Source: Torreya grandis (lineage: Eukaryota; Streptophyta; Pinopsida; Cupressales; Taxaceae). Taken from it: a DNA stretch of 64,000 bases. The translations under genes and the position numbers were made by a program. Below, piece by piece: positions 12,615 through 24,846 of the stretch (its first letter is position 1; every line of letters starts with the position of its first letter). The DNA lies in the NCBI GenBank assembly GCA_037957365.1, contig JARHVA010000397.1, forward strand, positions 1,854,501 to 1,918,500, in the 5' to 3' direction. The notes beneath the pieces are model-generated. The model had not been told where the DNA came from. It saw nothing but the letters and a program-made list of their open reading frames with translations, and did not search any database.

Positions 12615-13755
12615 TTAAGAATTGGTTGGGTTGGTAATATTATGGCAATAAGGGACAATAATCCTGTAAAGCACCAAAGGTCTGCCCACCCCTTTCTTGG
12701 CGAACCCTTTAAGGCATGAACTTAGAGATATTGAGTCTTTATGGTTTATTTTAAGATGTAAATCATCAATATTTGATAAAAGTTGAAAATATTGTGTATA
12801 CACAATGTTCCTCTATTAACAAATCATCCACATCACATAATTTTTGGATTATGTCTTGGAGATATTTGTAGTTATCCATGTCATATCTAGGTGTCCTATG
12901 GTATGCACAAATCAAACTATCATTAAACCATGTTAGCATTGGAATAATATGATCAAATGTATTAATAGGAGGTAATACAAAGTAGGAGGCTTGTATCAAC
13001 CTTTATAAGATGGTAGAATAGGATTCTAGCAAAGGTGGCAAGGAGGTCGAAGTGTTAGTTTTGATGGTTTGGGTGGATAAATTTTTAGGGGTAGGATTAA
13101 TGGATGGATATTTGCATGGTGGAATTATTTTGGTGGATGGTTTTGAGGTTGATGGTTTGGAAGTAGATGGTTTGGAGGTAGATGATTTGGAGGTTGAGGG
13201 TTTTGAGGTTGAAGGTTTGGTAAGGATAGATGGATTTATAGCTAGAAGTGGAGGATGGACTTGTTGATTATTTCAAAGGCTTGGAATTTTTAACAAGGTG
13301 GAAGGGTGAGATCCTATAATGGATGAGGTATGTGGCCCTATAATAGAAAGTAATGTGGAAATGGGAGGTAAGGTGGTTTTAGACCTTTAAATCCTAGATG
13401 GTTTAATTTTCTTTGTTGATTTAGTTTATGGATTCTTAGGTGGGTTTGGTGGTGTAAAGTATAATTTAAATGAAGGATGGGTAAGATTCTAAGTGGGAAG
13501 GACACCTAGGTTTTTAATAGGATTTAATGGGGTAGTGTAGGTTGCTTTGGTTATCCTTGAAGGAGTTGGGCTAAATGGTTTATCTAAAGTTTGGGAGATG
13601 GAGGCTTTTGTTAGTTTGGTTGGAGAAGTGGTGGTTTCACTATGGAGGTTCAAGGTTGGGTGGATGATGGTTTGGTTGGTGACTCTTTCTTGGTTGGTTA
13701 TCATATTCCAAGGTGGTGCCAAAACATGGCTCAGTTAAGGTTTGGTTGAGATAGA
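12615..13755 (-). pseudogene. Gag C-terminal fragment: linker and zinc knuckle
   Basis: Minus-strand reading from 13,755 leftwards gives a Pro/Ser/Thr-rich linker (13,489-13,722; then a PSTSK-repeat region). This leads to an open stretch at 12,766-12,999 with TWFNDSLICAYHRTPRYDMD followed by NYKYLQDIIQKL. This fits the gag zinc-knuckle pattern CAYHxxxxHxxxxCxxLxxxI, with the His and last Cys both changed to Tyr. It may be the continuation of E5 gag displaced by insertion of E3, or a separate fragment; no target duplication decides this. Confidence 0.55.
13132..13222. repeat. 15-bp tandem repeat coding PSTSK-like units
   Basis: The 15-base unit GGTTTGGAGGTAGAT and variants occur about six times. 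On the minus strand, the gag strand, they code repeats of Lys-Pro-Ser-Thr-Ser. The plus-strand reading (GLEVD repeats) is taken to be a shadow. Confidence 0.7.
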
Positions 13756-14769
13756 TGATGAGTCCATAAAATGACTCATTATTAATATAGTTTAGGACCT
13801 TAAATATGTCAAATGGTTGAGAATTGTATGTAATCTTAGTATTTAAAACTAGAATAAGGTAGGAAATAGATAATTTTATCTATATAAATTCATTTAAGTC
13901 TAAGTCAATCTTTTTTGCATTATGTTCTAACCATTTGCATATTTTAAGCTTCATATTTTGATATGTATAGATAATTCATGAATATAAGGATGATCCAAGA
14001 CAAAGAAATAATCATATGAAGCTTGTTATGGATATCATCAATCAATTATGGATTCTACCAGCTTAGTATAGATTTCATCAATCAGATTGAATTTCATCAG
14101 TTTTACTACAAATTAAACTAGTTTGCTCCATAATTTATCATAGCATGTTCCAAAGGGTTAAGATAGCCTTTCCACCTTATTCATGATAATTTGGAAGAAT
14201 CATTTTGACATTTATATATTTTCATGTACATAAATAGTTTCTTACTTTTTTTTAGTCTTTGATTTTTGGAAATTGTTGTTCTAGGTTGCAACTCTAAAGA
14301 TAGAAGATATGAATATCAAATATGTATAGATTTGGTCGCTAGATATAGTTAGGCATGGTAGTTTTTATCTCATGAGTATATTTTTATTCCTTGAATATCT
14401 CATTAAAAAATAATTCTATTTTAGTTATATCACCCAATCTATCTAGAATATCTTCCTATTTCAAATCAATCAAGTTATTACTAGGATGTAGGGATAAACA
14501 ATTTATTTTCCATAGAATAAAAGGATAGATCCATGCTGGATCTAGGACACATACTCATACATATGGATATATTGTAATTTAGGTTATTTTTTGAAACACA
14601 AGAAACATTTTAGTAGTTTACTTTCTCAATTCATGTGTTGAAGTGGCATCTTAAGACTGAGTTGATTCAAACCTGAATCTGAGGGTGAGCAAGGGCCCAC
14701 TCCCCAAAGAGACAAGATATTTATTTTGGTATTTATAAATTTATTTCTTGTTTATTTTAATTGAGATTT

Positions 14770-14818
<49 letters not shown>

Positions 14819-15252
14819 TGGTATAATTAACACTTATAACCTATAAGATAGATTGGATAATTGATGTGTTAATTTTAGTTCAGCATAAGAATTTAATTAT
14901 TCTTTTAAATTCCTAAAAATTTTATTCTATAAGTGTGATTTTAGATTATTCTTATTTTTAAAATGTGGATTTAAACTTAGTTTTATTGAGTTTATTTTGC
15001 AATAGAGTGTGATTGTTTCTAGATTATTCAATTTAGTACAGTTTGGTTTATTTATAGTTTTTTCAAGATTATTTACTTTTAGAATTAGTTTAGGATTTAT
15101 AAATATAAAAAATCAACCCCCCGTCCCCTAAAAAAATAGTACTATTAACTTGAAACCAATAAATGTCTTACTATAGATAGCCTTGGACACTACCCTGGTA
15201 AGAATTGACACTAACATAAGTTGGTTGAATAAAGGGGTAGTAATGACACCCA
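13756..15252 (+). repeat. 5' LTR of E3
   Basis: About 1.5 kb, starting TGATGAGTCC and ending TGACACCCA. It matches 51,551-53,312 along its length, for example in CCTTAAATATGTCAAATGG near the start and TAGATAGCCTTGGACACTAC near the end. The first 25 bases hold a perfect inverted repeat, ATGAGTC (13,758-13,764) and GACTCAT (13,773-13,779). The length difference from the 3' LTR is mostly the microsatellite. Confidence 0.85.
14773..14816. repeat. (AT)n microsatellite in 5' LTR of E3
   Basis: Pure AT dinucleotide run of about 44 bp. It sits at the position where the 3' LTR of the same element has a (GT)n run, with matching flanks (TTTTAATT...GAGAT before, GGTATAATTAA after). Confidence 0.95.
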
Positions 15253-15700
15253 TAATTTTTGGTTTAATTTTTAGTGACCTTTTCAAGTGTTAGTAATTTA
15301 AACACTCAAGATAAATATCTATAAAAAAAATAGAATACAATCGATTTCTCTTGTCAAAATCAAGTATATGAGTAGGAAAGGAGACTCACATGGTAGGTTT
15401 GTTCCAAAAAATTATAATACTTTACAACAAAAGAATCAAGGTTTATTTAGAAAAGATAGACATATTTCAAAAATATATAAGTGAGTCTTTCAAAATTATC
15501 TCTAAAGGACCAAAATAATCTTCCTCTACAAAATCTAAAATTGTAGATACTAAAAAACCAGAATCCCATCCTCTCAATAGAAATCTATATGACATGGGAT
15601 AAAATGTAGGCCATGTGGAAAATACTTTCAAGAATGATCCTAAGAGGACTTTATATTATCCTATTGTCTTTGAAGATGACAAATGAACAACAATGAAAAA
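15253..15700 (+). other. Leader of E3 and start of gag
   Basis: Just after the LTR is TAATTTTTGGTTTAATTT, which holds a TGG where a PBS would begin but matches no tRNA end I recognise. A possible gag N-terminus starts with ATG at about 15,369 (MSRKGDSHGRFVPKNYNTLQ) and meets a stop after about 38 codons. Confidence 0.4.
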
Positions 15701-17100
15701 TATTTCTCCATCTAATCTACCTACCTTTAGAGTTTTACTATGAGACTTATGATTATACTTCAAACAGCCAAAAGTTGAATCTCTTTCCTTCTACTTTGAA
15801 GGAAGGAGAAATGAGGTGGTTCATGGAGATATCAAGTAACTCTATTCACACTTGGAGATAAATATAAAAAATATTCTTAGACAAATATCAATATTACTAT
15901 AGGGTCAATCATAAAAAAGAAAAAAATTTCAAAATTAAATAAAATGAAGATGAGAACCTTGAGAATTAATTAGATTGGTTTGATTTTTCCCTCAATAGAT
16001 GTGGTTATGAACTACCTGAAGAAGTGATAAAAACTATTTTACTTCAATTATTGGATGACTCCTCTAGGATTCCTTGAATCTCATGGGGAAGGGAGATATT
16101 ACTAAAGTGGATTTCCAAGAAATCACATATTTATGTACCAACTACTCTAGAATAAAACCTAGTAGTATAAAAGGGAAACTAGGGAAATCTAATGATGTAA
16201 GACAACTCATGGAAGAACTAGAAAAATTTAAAATAGATATATTGGTTCAATTAAATTCAACATTGCATGGATTGAAAGTTAAGGCTAAATATAATATTGA
16301 ACCATTGGAGATTTATTGTCTAAAGTATAGACTTAAACATGCACTTAGGGACTATCCTTTACATAAAACTAAATTCTATGGAAATTTTGATGCTAAGGAT
16401 CATGACATAAAGAATTGTATTAATTTCCTACTCTCAAGAAATAGTTCAAAAAAATGCACAAACCATATAATAAATCAACTATGTTTAGAGACAAGGAACT
16501 ATCCTTCAACAAAATTAACAGTTTAGCTCAAGAATTCTTTTTCCATAATGGTATGCAACTACAAAAATGTGGGTATTACCACCATGGGGCACCTAGGAAT
16601 AGATTTAATAATATTGGATGATGCCCCAACCATTTCAACAAATATGGATACCCCAAGGACATCAACAACCATGGAAAAATCAACATTAGAATTCTGGTCC
16701 AAACTATAACCAATAACAAAAAAGAAGGTATCCTCAATAAAAACACAAAAAAAAGCACTAATGGATCCTAAATGAAATCAAACAACCCCTATAGAACAAG
16801 TAAACCAACTCAGCTACCTACTCATCCAATAGCAAATCCAAAAAATAGATAGGTTTTTGTAAATGAACAAGGTGAAATAATTGGGGTAGGAGTTATTGAA
16901 TGTGCATACATTCATCTCAGATCAAGAAGAACATTGCAAGAACCTTATATCATCATTATAGAAGTAACAAAAGAGAAAATCAGTCCATAGACTCAACCAA
17001 AGAAAGAAGAAGAGTCCAAAGAGGAAACTGGAAAAATAGATGAAGTTATTATAACTCCATCTGTTCCTTTTCTAAAAAGATTATAGTGGAAAACAATAAG
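15700..17100 (+). pseudogene. Gag of E3
   Basis: Core blocks are KLNLFPSTLKEGEMRWFMEI and SSNSIHTW, then IFLDKYQYYY and an ENLEN...LDWFDFSLNRCGYELPEE tract. All are typical of Athila-like gag cores. The open frame 16,074-16,526 starts MNLMGKGDITKVDFQEITYL, a conserved block after the core in this branch. It ends with a paired zinc-knuckle region (YCLKYRLKHALRDY then KFYGNFDAKDHDIKNC) in which several Cys are now Tyr or Phe, as expected from G-to-A changes in TGT/TGC. Downstream to about 17,100 it is Asn/Gln/Lys-rich. Frameshifts and stops make it a fossil. Confidence 0.8.
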
Positions 17101-17289
17101 GAATCTAAATTGATCTAAGAACTTAGAAAATTAGACATAGATATTACATTATTACAAGCCATTAGAGACATTCCATAAGTAAATAGGGTGATCACGAGTT
17201 TGTGTATCAAGACACCTAGGGAAAAAGACAATATATGAAGACCATATAGGTAGATTGTAAACTTGTTGATTTATTAGTATGAAACTTGG

Positions 17290-17690
17290 TTTTGCCTAAA
17301 TATGGAGACCTAATAAGCCCTATCATTTATATAAATATTAGACAATAGGAGATAAAAAATGTATTGGTAGACTTAGGAGATGTTATTAATGTAATGATTA
17401 TAGACACCATAAAAAATATTTCTTTGAAGGACATGCAACCAACTATCACAATCCTACATATGGTAGATCATTCCACTACCAAACCAGAAGGTGTCATTGA
17501 AGATATAATGTTGATTATAGAGTCATGGGAATATCCTATTAACTTTATTGTCCTCTAGCATAAGAACAAACAAATTAATACCCATTAATACTAGGAAGAC
17601 ATTTATTAGCAACTATAGTGAAATTTATTGATTGTAGATCAGGAGATATGACTATCTCAAATGGTCTCAAATCAAAATGGATCTCTTTAT
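17290..17690 (+). pseudogene. Aspartic protease of E3
   Basis: The frame at 17,364-17,558 holds MVDLGDVINVMIIDTIKNIS with the catalytic Asp in VDLG. It is followed by TITILHMVDHSTTKPEGVIE and SWEYPINFIVL, the block order of Ty3/gypsy pepsin-like proteases (DLGAxINVM, LADRSxxxPxGxxEDV, PVDFxVL). After stops comes a remnant of the LGRPFLxTxxAxID region and MTISNGL-like residues at 17,650-17,680. The enzyme would process Gag-Pol; here it is broken. Confidence 0.8.
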
Positions 17691-18002
17691 ATCCACCAAA
17701 TCAACCATCAATCAATACTATAAAACAAGTTATGGGTTAACCAACCTGATGAAAAACATGATAATATCACCTTTATAGTTATGGTTTCAATCATTGATCA
17801 TGTATAAGAAGAAGAATATGAGTTATTAAGAATTATTGTAACTACTACATATTTTGACAGTCTAGCTACAAATCTTGATAGTCTAGCTATGTATTGTAAT
17901 AGACTAGCTACATATTTGAACAAAAGACCCTTTCATGGTAGCATTTCTTATCCTTCTAATCATTCATCCTTTTCCACCTCTTCCAACATGCTATATGACC
18001 AT
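17691..18002 (+). pseudogene. Protease-RT linker of E3, left part, with heptapeptide repeats
   Basis: An open frame with codon starts at multiples of 3 reads EEEYELLRIIVTTTYFDS, then repeats of seven residues (LATNLDS, LAMYCNR, LATYLNK; 17,850-17,925). It runs on to a Ser-rich tract ending YDH at 18,002. The frame continues without loss at 44,924 (KDIQNSVMQW) once E4 and one ACCAT are removed. Function of the linker is unknown. Confidence 0.7.
17998..18002. repeat. Target-site duplication ACCAT, left copy, of E4
   Basis: ACCAT lies directly before the TG of the left E4 LTR and is repeated exactly at 44,919-44,923 directly after the CA of the right LTR. Five bases is the normal duplication length for Ty3/gypsy. 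Confidence 0.9.
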
Positions 18003-19191
18003 TGTAAATAGGATTACAAATCAAGTTAGTCAAACATTAGTCCATAAATCATGAAAAATGCATAAATAACTAACTAAGTAAGCCTATCTATTCCTATGGG
18101 AATTCCAAAGGATAGTAAAAAACAAATGAAGGAAAACAAACATCATATTACCTTCCCAAATGGATTCACCATACCCATGTGGCTCAAAATCATGTTCTCC
18201 CTTGATCAAACATCCTTTTCTTTGTCAAAAAAGGTGGAAAAATCCTCCAATGACTCAAGAACACTCCATAAAACCTAGGCTCATGATTCCAAATCACTAA
18301 AATAGCTTATCAATGAAACTCATAACTAATTTTAATGGTCTATTGCAAAGGATTATAGAGACAATTCTGCATATTAAATTTGCATAAATCAAGCTTAAAA
18401 TTCATGTCCATGGCCTCTCTATTTATAGATTTTTGAGATTGGTCAGGATCAACCATGATCATCCATATCAAGACTGAGATGTATGCCCATGGATAATCTT
18501 AATATTTAAAATTAAACTCATAAATATCCTCAAGATAAATAAGTAGTAAAGAGGCATGGGAGGCATTAACTAGGCATGAGTGACCCATAATCCTAATATT
18601 ATATCCACTTATAGCTTGATGGATGCTACCCCATAGATGATGTCAGTAGGTGATGTAGATAATAAAAATCAATTTCCAATAATGAGATTCAAAAAGATCT
18701 ATGGAATTCTTACTTAAGATCTTAAATTAGATTAATTTACTTAAGTTTAATCAATTTTAGTGCAATTCTTTAGAAATTGGTGCATAATTAATTGAAATGG
18801 TTAGAAATTTATATTATTGGGTCATAATTTGACTAGAGAGGAATTGGAAGGTGATACTAGATGCGTTGGAGATGCATTCCCATTTAAGATGTTGTCAACA
18901 CTAAATAACAAAGGTAAGTGACATGTAATAATGAATTAGAAGAAAAGAGTGATTTAGAGCATTAAAATGTGAAATTATCATTTTAACTCGAAATGATCTG
19001 ATCAAATTTATCTAGCCCATAAAATACATTGCTATATTTAGGGATACTTTGACCTAAACTAGCACTTGTAAGTGAAAATTTTGAACCATTTAGGGTATTT
19101 TATGGATTTTTACCTAAAATGTGCATTTAAGTGCAATTCGAGTAAGATTGACAATTTCAACACAAATGGTGTTAGGAATTAAATGTCTATA
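18003..19191 (-). repeat. Left (3') LTR of E4
   Basis: About 1.19 kb. Plus-strand start TGTAAATAGGATTAC; the right end AAATGTCTATA corresponds to GGATGTCTACA in the other LTR, so the terminal CA has become TA. It matches 43,724-44,918 throughout; over the first 130 bases or so I count roughly one difference in eleven by hand. The open frame at 18,096-18,278 (and its twin at 43,817-43,999) is not a known gene. Confidence 0.9.
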
Positions 19192-19212
19192 TTTTGCCCT
19201 ATTTTAGAAGGT
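19192..19212 (-). promoter_or_regulatory. Polypurine tract of E4, copy 1
   Basis: The minus strand reads CTAAAATAGGGCAAAA directly before the LTR. At the equivalent place at about 31,233-31,250 it reads CAAATAGGGGAAAAA. Purine richness and exact position next to the LTR support a priming site. Confidence 0.65.
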
Positions 19213-22130
19213 ATAGTGAGACATTCTATTAAAGAAATGTATTTTCAAAGAGAAGAGTTGTCAAGAAGAAATTGTAACAAACCCATGATGCCCCCTCGAG
19301 AGGACATACTAGGATGGAAGAAAAGGATGGACTCTCAAAAAGAGAGAGAAAGTGAGAGATTAACCCATGGAATAGATCACATCCAAATGAGTTAATGTTT
19401 GCATGTGTGACTACCATAAATGATCAAAATATAATTATGAGTATAATAGGTCCCATAAATAAGGGGAATGGGAAAGATACAATCCATAAATGTAAATGAC
19501 ACACTTTAAATATACCCAATTTGAGAGTACAAGCTACACACTTATGACACTGATAGACAAGTTACACACTAAAATATTGCCATCATGGGTGTTAGTGTGG
19601 AGAGCTTGGAAATAGAGTAAAAGAGAGATTTTTCTACTTCAAAAAGTCAAACACCACTAGAATAGGGTATCTAAAGAGAAGATAATAAGAAGTACTCCAA
19701 TAGATAAAATGTAATCATGATAAAATAGTTTTGCCCTAATAGGGAAATCTTGATCATTGATAAAGAATAAATAATGATTTTCCCTTGTAGAGCTGATTTG
19801 ATTTGGATGTTGTTCAAATGTTGTGCCCCAACATGGGCAATTGGCAAGTAAAATATCTCAAGGATATAACCAAAAATATAGGTTAAATCGAGCGAGTGAA
19901 AACATTCATGTGATGGTATAATGGCTTAAAAAGACATATAAAACCAAGAATATGAGAATACACAAAGTTATGAGAGAGATGAAAAGAAGAATAGAGATAG
20001 TTGAGCTGAACTTAATAGAAATTGAGCACTTCTTACATAGTTCCATGGACTCATGTTCTAACATGAAATATAGGCCAATATACTTTACCCAAGTTTGGGA
20101 GAGAATATAATGAGGAATGATGAAAAATAGACCAATAATTGATTAAACTCACAATGTATGCAAAGAGATGCACATCTAAGCATAGATTTGAGTGCTAAAA
20201 TGCATGTTACCTAGAATCCTAATTTCATATCATGAGCCTAGGTTTTACAAAGTGTTCTTGAGAATCATTCATCAGAGCTGATGTTGATGTTAAGACTTTG
20301 AGACTTGAGCACAAAGTGATTAATATAGAAAATTAAATTAGGCATCATAAGTATAAATAACTTAGAATGACATAAGATTCCAATTGCACTGAGCTAGTTC
20401 AAATATGAATACCTATAACTAAGGATAATTCTAAAATAATGACCAAAACTAGAGTTATAATGATTTACATTTTAAAAAAAAGCAAAGACAAAGAAAAATA
20501 TAAACATAAATGAACCTAGATTGAAATCAAGATATGATCTTAAGTAGGAACAAAATGTTTAAAAATAAAAAACAATAATGTCTTAATGACATGAGACCAA
20601 GATATTAATAATCAAGATCCATGTGGACCATTAAGGTATTCTTGAACACAAAAGAGAAAAAGCAAATTCAAACAAAAAAATAAGACACCAACAACAATAA
20701 AATAAACAAAATGGTCCAAGAATAACATAATAACATAGGATCAAGATATAAACAATCAAGATCCATGTAAATCATCAAGATGTTCTAAAACACAAAAGAG
20801 ATAAGCAAAAATAATCAAGGAAACACAAGACCAAGATGAGACAAGAAGTAATAAAAGGAGAAAATGAGAAAAAATAAAAGGAAAGGTGTGAAACCACAAA
20901 AAACACCAAAAAAACTCAAATAAACACACACACACACAAAAAAAAAAACCAAGTTAGGGTGGTTTAAAGACAAATTTTCATGCATGTGTGATAGAGGTGT
21001 TACTTTATACCATATCATAACAAAGAATAATGAAACAAAAATTGTTCCCTAATTAAAGAGGAATAATGACAGAAGAAATGGTGGAAGAGAAGAAAAGGAA
21101 GGGGTTGGCCAATCTGACTCTAGATGTATAAGACAAGTGGAAGTTGCCTACATAGTTCCATAGATGCATGTTCCAACATGAACTTCAGGTCAAATGTAGT
21201 TCTCCCAAGAAATGGTATAGAATAAAAATTATTATCAGACTAGCTTGATTAATGCTATAGAAGAAATGGAAGATATGACAAATAAATGAAAATGGTCTGG
21301 CAAACAAGAAGATGATGAGATGAGAAAGAATGACCTTAAAAATGGCAAGTGCATGGGACAAGATGAAATAAATTAGTTTTTTTGTGCTTGTAAAATGTCA
21401 AGAGGATAGCATGGTGGAATGGGACTGTACAAATGTGTTCTTTTGTGGATCATGTTCTAATGTTTTTTGGTATTTTCAAAGTATTTCTAATGTTTTTGGT
21501 GTTTTTAGGATAAAATATGTATAAGGCAAGACCATCTAGTCAAGGAGATGGATGTCTTGAGAGTAGAGGTTCCAATAATATAGCTAAGCCAACTGTAATA
21601 ACCCATATTCACAAATCAATGAGAGTGAGGACCTTGATAAAATAATAAAGAGAAAAAAATGTGATATAGAATAATGTGCAACATAAAGTAAAAAAGAAGT
21701 ATCTATATTCACCTATCTATAATAGTGTAGCAATAGTCTATAACTAAGAGATGTTTTTGTTCACTTATCTGAAGCCACATGATACTGTCCTAGCTGAACT
21801 GCTTTGTAGAACTATTGCTGAGCATGTTCATAATGTTCATGAGACATAATCAAGATCATAATTGGTTAAGGGATAAAAAGTGTTCAATCTTATAACATGC
21901 CTTATACATAATAAAGAATATGCCTCTTGAAGAGAGCAATCCAGAATGGGATGAAGAATGTCTTCAAAGTACCAAGGATTCAAATCTTTTATTGTCTAGA
22001 ATCATGAAAAGTGGACTAGGGTAGTATAAAATGCGTTTGAGGTAAGATAAAAGGGTAGGATAAAATTCAATCAACATAAGTTGCCCCCAATTTAGGGGTC
22101 TTGTAGACAATGGTTCAAAGATTTTCATTT
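19213..22130 (-). other. 3' non-coding region of E4 copy 1
   Basis: Long untranslated tract between integrase and the LTR, matched by 31,250-33,400 in copy 2. Copy 1 has about 770 extra bases (roughly 19,410-20,190) that copy 2 lacks. Part of them (about 20,030-20,110) resembles 21,140-21,220, suggesting internal duplication. No protein signal. A-rich tracts dominate. Confidence 0.7.
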
Positions 22131-23320
22131 TTAGAACCTCTTAAAGTGTATGATGTTCATGGGCTCTAAAATTTCTTCACCATTAGGTTTATCCAATCGA
22201 TATGCTCCTAATCCATACTTTGTTGTGACAATATATGGTTCTAACCAATTAAGCTAAAACTTGACTTTCTTTTTGGGTTCAACATTCATGTTCTTTTATT
22301 TCTCTTTCAAAACTAAGTCACCAATCTCAAATTATTGAGGGAGAATGTGATTGTTGTAGCTCATTCATAATTTATTCTAATAGGCCTACAAGTTTTCTAG
22401 GGTAGCCAAATGCTTACCATCATGAAGTTCTAGTTCTTGCAGCTATGAGGCTCTATAATCTTCATCATATTTAATGTGATCTAGTGATATTCTTAATGAT
22501 GGGATCTCAATCTTGATCAAGATGATAGATTTAGTGCCAAAAATAAGGGAGATGTAGTAGCTCTAGTTGGGGTGTGATGATTGGTTCTATAAGCCCAAAG
22601 GGTAAGAAAGAGTTGCAAGTGCCAATTATGGCCAACATTATTGACAATATTATTTAAGATGGATAGAATCATTTTATTTAATGCCTCAACTTGTTTTTTT
22701 CCTTGCAGGTTATATGGAGTGGATTTATTATGATTGATCTTTAATTTTGTACAAAGAGATTTCACATTTTGATTCACAAAGGATCCACCATTATCAGATA
22801 TAATATAGGATTGGATGTTATATCGATAGATGATATGGTAATGAATGAATTTAGCTATTTGTTTCTCGATAACATAATTGAGATGAATTTACTTAATCCA
22901 TGTGTTGAAGTACTCAGTTGTAGTCAAAATGTGATTATGGCCATCTGAAGATGTCAAGTTAATTTTTTCAATGAGATCAAGACCCCATGTTGAGAATGGT
23001 CATGGTGTTGTGATCAGCTATAATGGTGAGGAAGGTGCATGTATCAAGTTTCCATGTTAATAACAAGGAACACACTTTTTTACATAATTAAAAGCATTGT
23101 CTCTATTTTGGGCTAAAAATATCCAATTCTAAGGAGTTTATTTGCTAGGACTACACCATTAGTATGGTCCCCACATATTCCTTCATGAACCTCCTTTAGT
23201 GCCATATTGGATTCTCCCAAAGATAAATAATGAAGAAGCATTACATCATAGCCTTTACGATAAAGCATGTTTCTAAGGAGGATATAATGTTTTAAGTGAT
23301 GAAGGAATAATTTTTGTTAG
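22131..23320 (-). pseudogene. Integrase of E4 copy 1
   Basis: Minus strand, N- to C-terminus from right to left. MALKEVHEGICGDHTNGVVL begins the zinc-binding part (about 23,210-23,150). The core part in the open frame 22,517-22,777 has VKSLCTKLKINHNKSTPYNL then GKKQVEALNKMI (position of the catalytic Glu) and LTLWAYRTNHHTPT. The C-terminal part ends with LEPYIVTTKYGLGAYRLDKP and a NIIHFKRF-like end at about 22,130. Stops interrupt zinc-binding and core parts. Copy 2 has the same structure at 33.4-34.6 kb. Confidence 0.85.
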
Positions 23321-23940
23321 TTTTTGGAAAGGTTGGTGGGAAATACATGACTATGGAAATAGTTATAAAAATCTTGGTACCATGGTAGCTCAAGTGAGGG
23401 ATTAGGATCAGTAATGGTGCATATCCTCTTTAAATCTAATAGAATATATACCAATTGAAGAATATTTTCAATCAAGAACTGATACTCTTTATCACTATCA
23501 TGCATTTGAATCATGGAACTAATTGTTGCCATGACATCGATAGACCTATTATTGACTTGTAGAACTTGCTCAAACTGTAGAGATTTAAAATATGTTTTAA
23601 AGTTATCTATAATTTGCTTATAAGGAACAAGATTATCATACTTTATTTGATATTGGTAAATTTTATAATTTATGATTATCTCTTAATCTACATAGACCTT
23701 AAATCTTTAAATATCCCACTATATACTAAGACAAAGCCCTACAACCAATGCCTCATATTTGGCCATATTATTTATACAATGAAATTTTATATGGAATGCT
23801 TTGGGGATAAAATCCCCCTATGGTGTGATCAATAGTATGTTGGCTCTAGATCCTTGAGATATGAAGGATAAATCAAAATAGAGCATCCACTATTCAAGTT
23901 TTTGTGATGTTTTTTTCTATCATCATGATAGAATCATCTT
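23321..23940 (-). pseudogene. Additional RNase H (aRNH) and connector of E4 copy 1
   Basis: Minus strand from about 23,930: an ALF-then-stop tract equivalent to the LYFDGS motif of copy 2, then blocks for TNNMAKYEALVVGL, and near 23,570 EQVLQVNNRSIDVMATISSM. The Asp of the first motif is not preserved here. The connector (23,317-23,532) reads EYQFLIENILQLVYILLDLK and PWYQDFYNYFHSHVFPTNL and leads to integrase. This position (after RNase H, before integrase) is the usual Tat arrangement. Confidence 0.75.
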
Positions 23941-24846
23941 GAAGGTCAAAGTTGAGAGGTTGAGTGGCCTTAATAGGAAATTTTACAAGTTGGTCATCAA
24001 GAACTTGTCCTTTGATTTCCTTTTAATTTTGGTACTCAATATCAAACTCACTAAGGAGCATAATCCATTTATCCATGCATCTTTGAAGAGCTACTTTAGA
24101 TAAGAGGAAATTGAGAGGATCTATCTTGGTGATAATAATAGTTTTGTTATTTAGCATATAATGTCATAATTTATAAGTGTCAAACACCATAAATAAACAT
24201 GCATTCTCAATAGGAATATAATTATGTTCATAGACTACCAATGTGTAGTTTTAATAATAAATAACATGTTCTTTACCATGATCATCATACTAAGCCAAAA
24301 GTGGCCCCATTGCATGTTTCATGGCTGATATATAAAGAAGCAGTGGCTTTCCTTGTGTTAGAGGTCGTAAGACTGGTGGATTGACCAACTATGTTTTAAG
24401 CTTTGTAAATGATATATGACAATATTCATCCCACTAAAATAAAATCCCCTTTATTTAAGAGATGGGTAAATGGGTGGCACTTATCTACCAATTGAGAAAT
24501 AAACCTACGTATAAACTAGATCTTTGCTTATAGACCTCACAGCTGTTTAAGATTATTTGACAGAGGCATTTCCATGATAGTGTTGAATTTTTTAGGGTCT
24601 AATTCAATCCCTCATTTTGATATAATGAACCCTATGATTGATATAATGAACCCTAGCAGTTTTCTTGATGTGAATCTAAAGACACATTTCCTAGGATTCA
24701 ATTGAACTTTATATTCATGAAGCCTCTCAAATATTCTTCATAGAATGTCAAGATGTCTAGATCTTGTTCTTGATTTTGCTAGTATATCATCAACATAGTC
24801 CTTGACAATGTCATGCATCTTGTCATGGAAAATGATATTCATTACC
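23941..24846 (-). pseudogene. RT remnant and RNase H of E4 copy 1, with 1.1-kb deletion
   Basis: The YVDD catalytic motif is intact in sequence (24,786-24,797, minus), followed by RT thumb and RNase H with KPLLLYISAMKHAMGPLLA-like residues near 24,300. The RT fingers and most of the palm are absent: copy 1 jumps at about 24,846 from the equivalent of 36,096 to the equivalent of about 37,170 in copy 2. Short AATG at the junction suggests a microhomology deletion. It could not encode a working RT. Confidence 0.8.

Noticed and set aside
13052..13267. Plus-strand frame with GLEVDGLEVD repeats
   Set aside because: It is the complement of the PSTSK-type repeat in a minus-strand gag linker; neighbouring gag and zinc knuckle are on the minus strand.
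18096..18278. Possible small gene (60 codons) in the E4 LTR, also at 43,817-43,999
   Set aside because: It is kept in both LTRs because they are copies; there is no family match, and the two readings differ freely at the amino-acid level.
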